A DNA stretch of 8,013 bases from an uncultured Desulfurobacterium sp. (GTDB lineage Bacteria > Aquificota > Aquificia > Desulfurobacteriales > Desulfurobacteriaceae). A program made the position numbers and the translations under genes. Position 1 is the first letter of the stretch, and every line of letters begins with the position of its first letter. Below the pieces are notes generated by a model. It was not told where the DNA came from and ran no database searches. It was given only the letters and a program-made list of their open reading frames with translations. Location of the stretch: the NCBI GenBank assembly GCA_913055135.1, contig CAJXJV010000055.1, positions 1 through 8,013 of the forward strand, in the 5' to 3' direction. Shown here one piece after another: positions 7,998 through 8,013 of this stretch.

Positions 7998-8013
7998 AGA
8001 AACAACTGGAAAA

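Noticed and set aside
7995..8010. Inverted repeat TCCAG/CTGGA with a 6-nt loop overlapping the TPR gene ribosome binding site
   Set aside because: A five-base stem is too short to be stable at thermophile temperatures and could arise by chance; upstream context is cut off by the window edge.

Overview
The window looks like compact housekeeping chromosome from a thermophilic, probably anaerobic bacterium. Genes overlap or nearly touch, the proteins are rich in Lys, Glu and Ile and poor in Gln, arginine is often AGG or AGA, and four of the six starts are TTG or GTG. GlyQ and PPDK read most like Aquificota proteins, perhaps Desulfurobacteriaceae. That placement comes from remembered family resemblance, not a search.

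Layout: bases 1-4552 hold a minus-strand operon read right to left: glyQ, then glyS (26 bp overlap), then the N-terminal 542 codons of pyruvate phosphate dikinase (11 bp after glyS, running off the left edge). An 82 bp divergent gap (4553-4634) carries a good promoter for this operon and a weaker one for queC, which runs rightward (4635-5342). queC converges on a second minus-strand operon: an uncharacterised TPR-repeat protein (6507-7988) followed by hemW (5392-6510), joined by a 4 bp TTGA overlap. The 49 bp between the queC and hemW stop codons is filled by a degenerate 8-bp tandem repeat (5333-5396) that also includes both stop codons.

Function: GlyQ and GlyS form the two-subunit glycyl-tRNA synthetase. 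PPDK interconverts pyruvate and PEP, the entry to gluconeogenesis, which matters in an autotroph that fixes carbon through acetyl-CoA and pyruvate. QueC makes preQ0 for tRNA queuosine. HemW is a radical-SAM-family protein linked to haem delivery. The TPR protein is probably a scaffold. No RNA gene, mobile element, CRISPR array, phage gene or defence system was seen, and I found no convincing novel system. The repeat and the TPR-hemW pair are the items most worth a second look.
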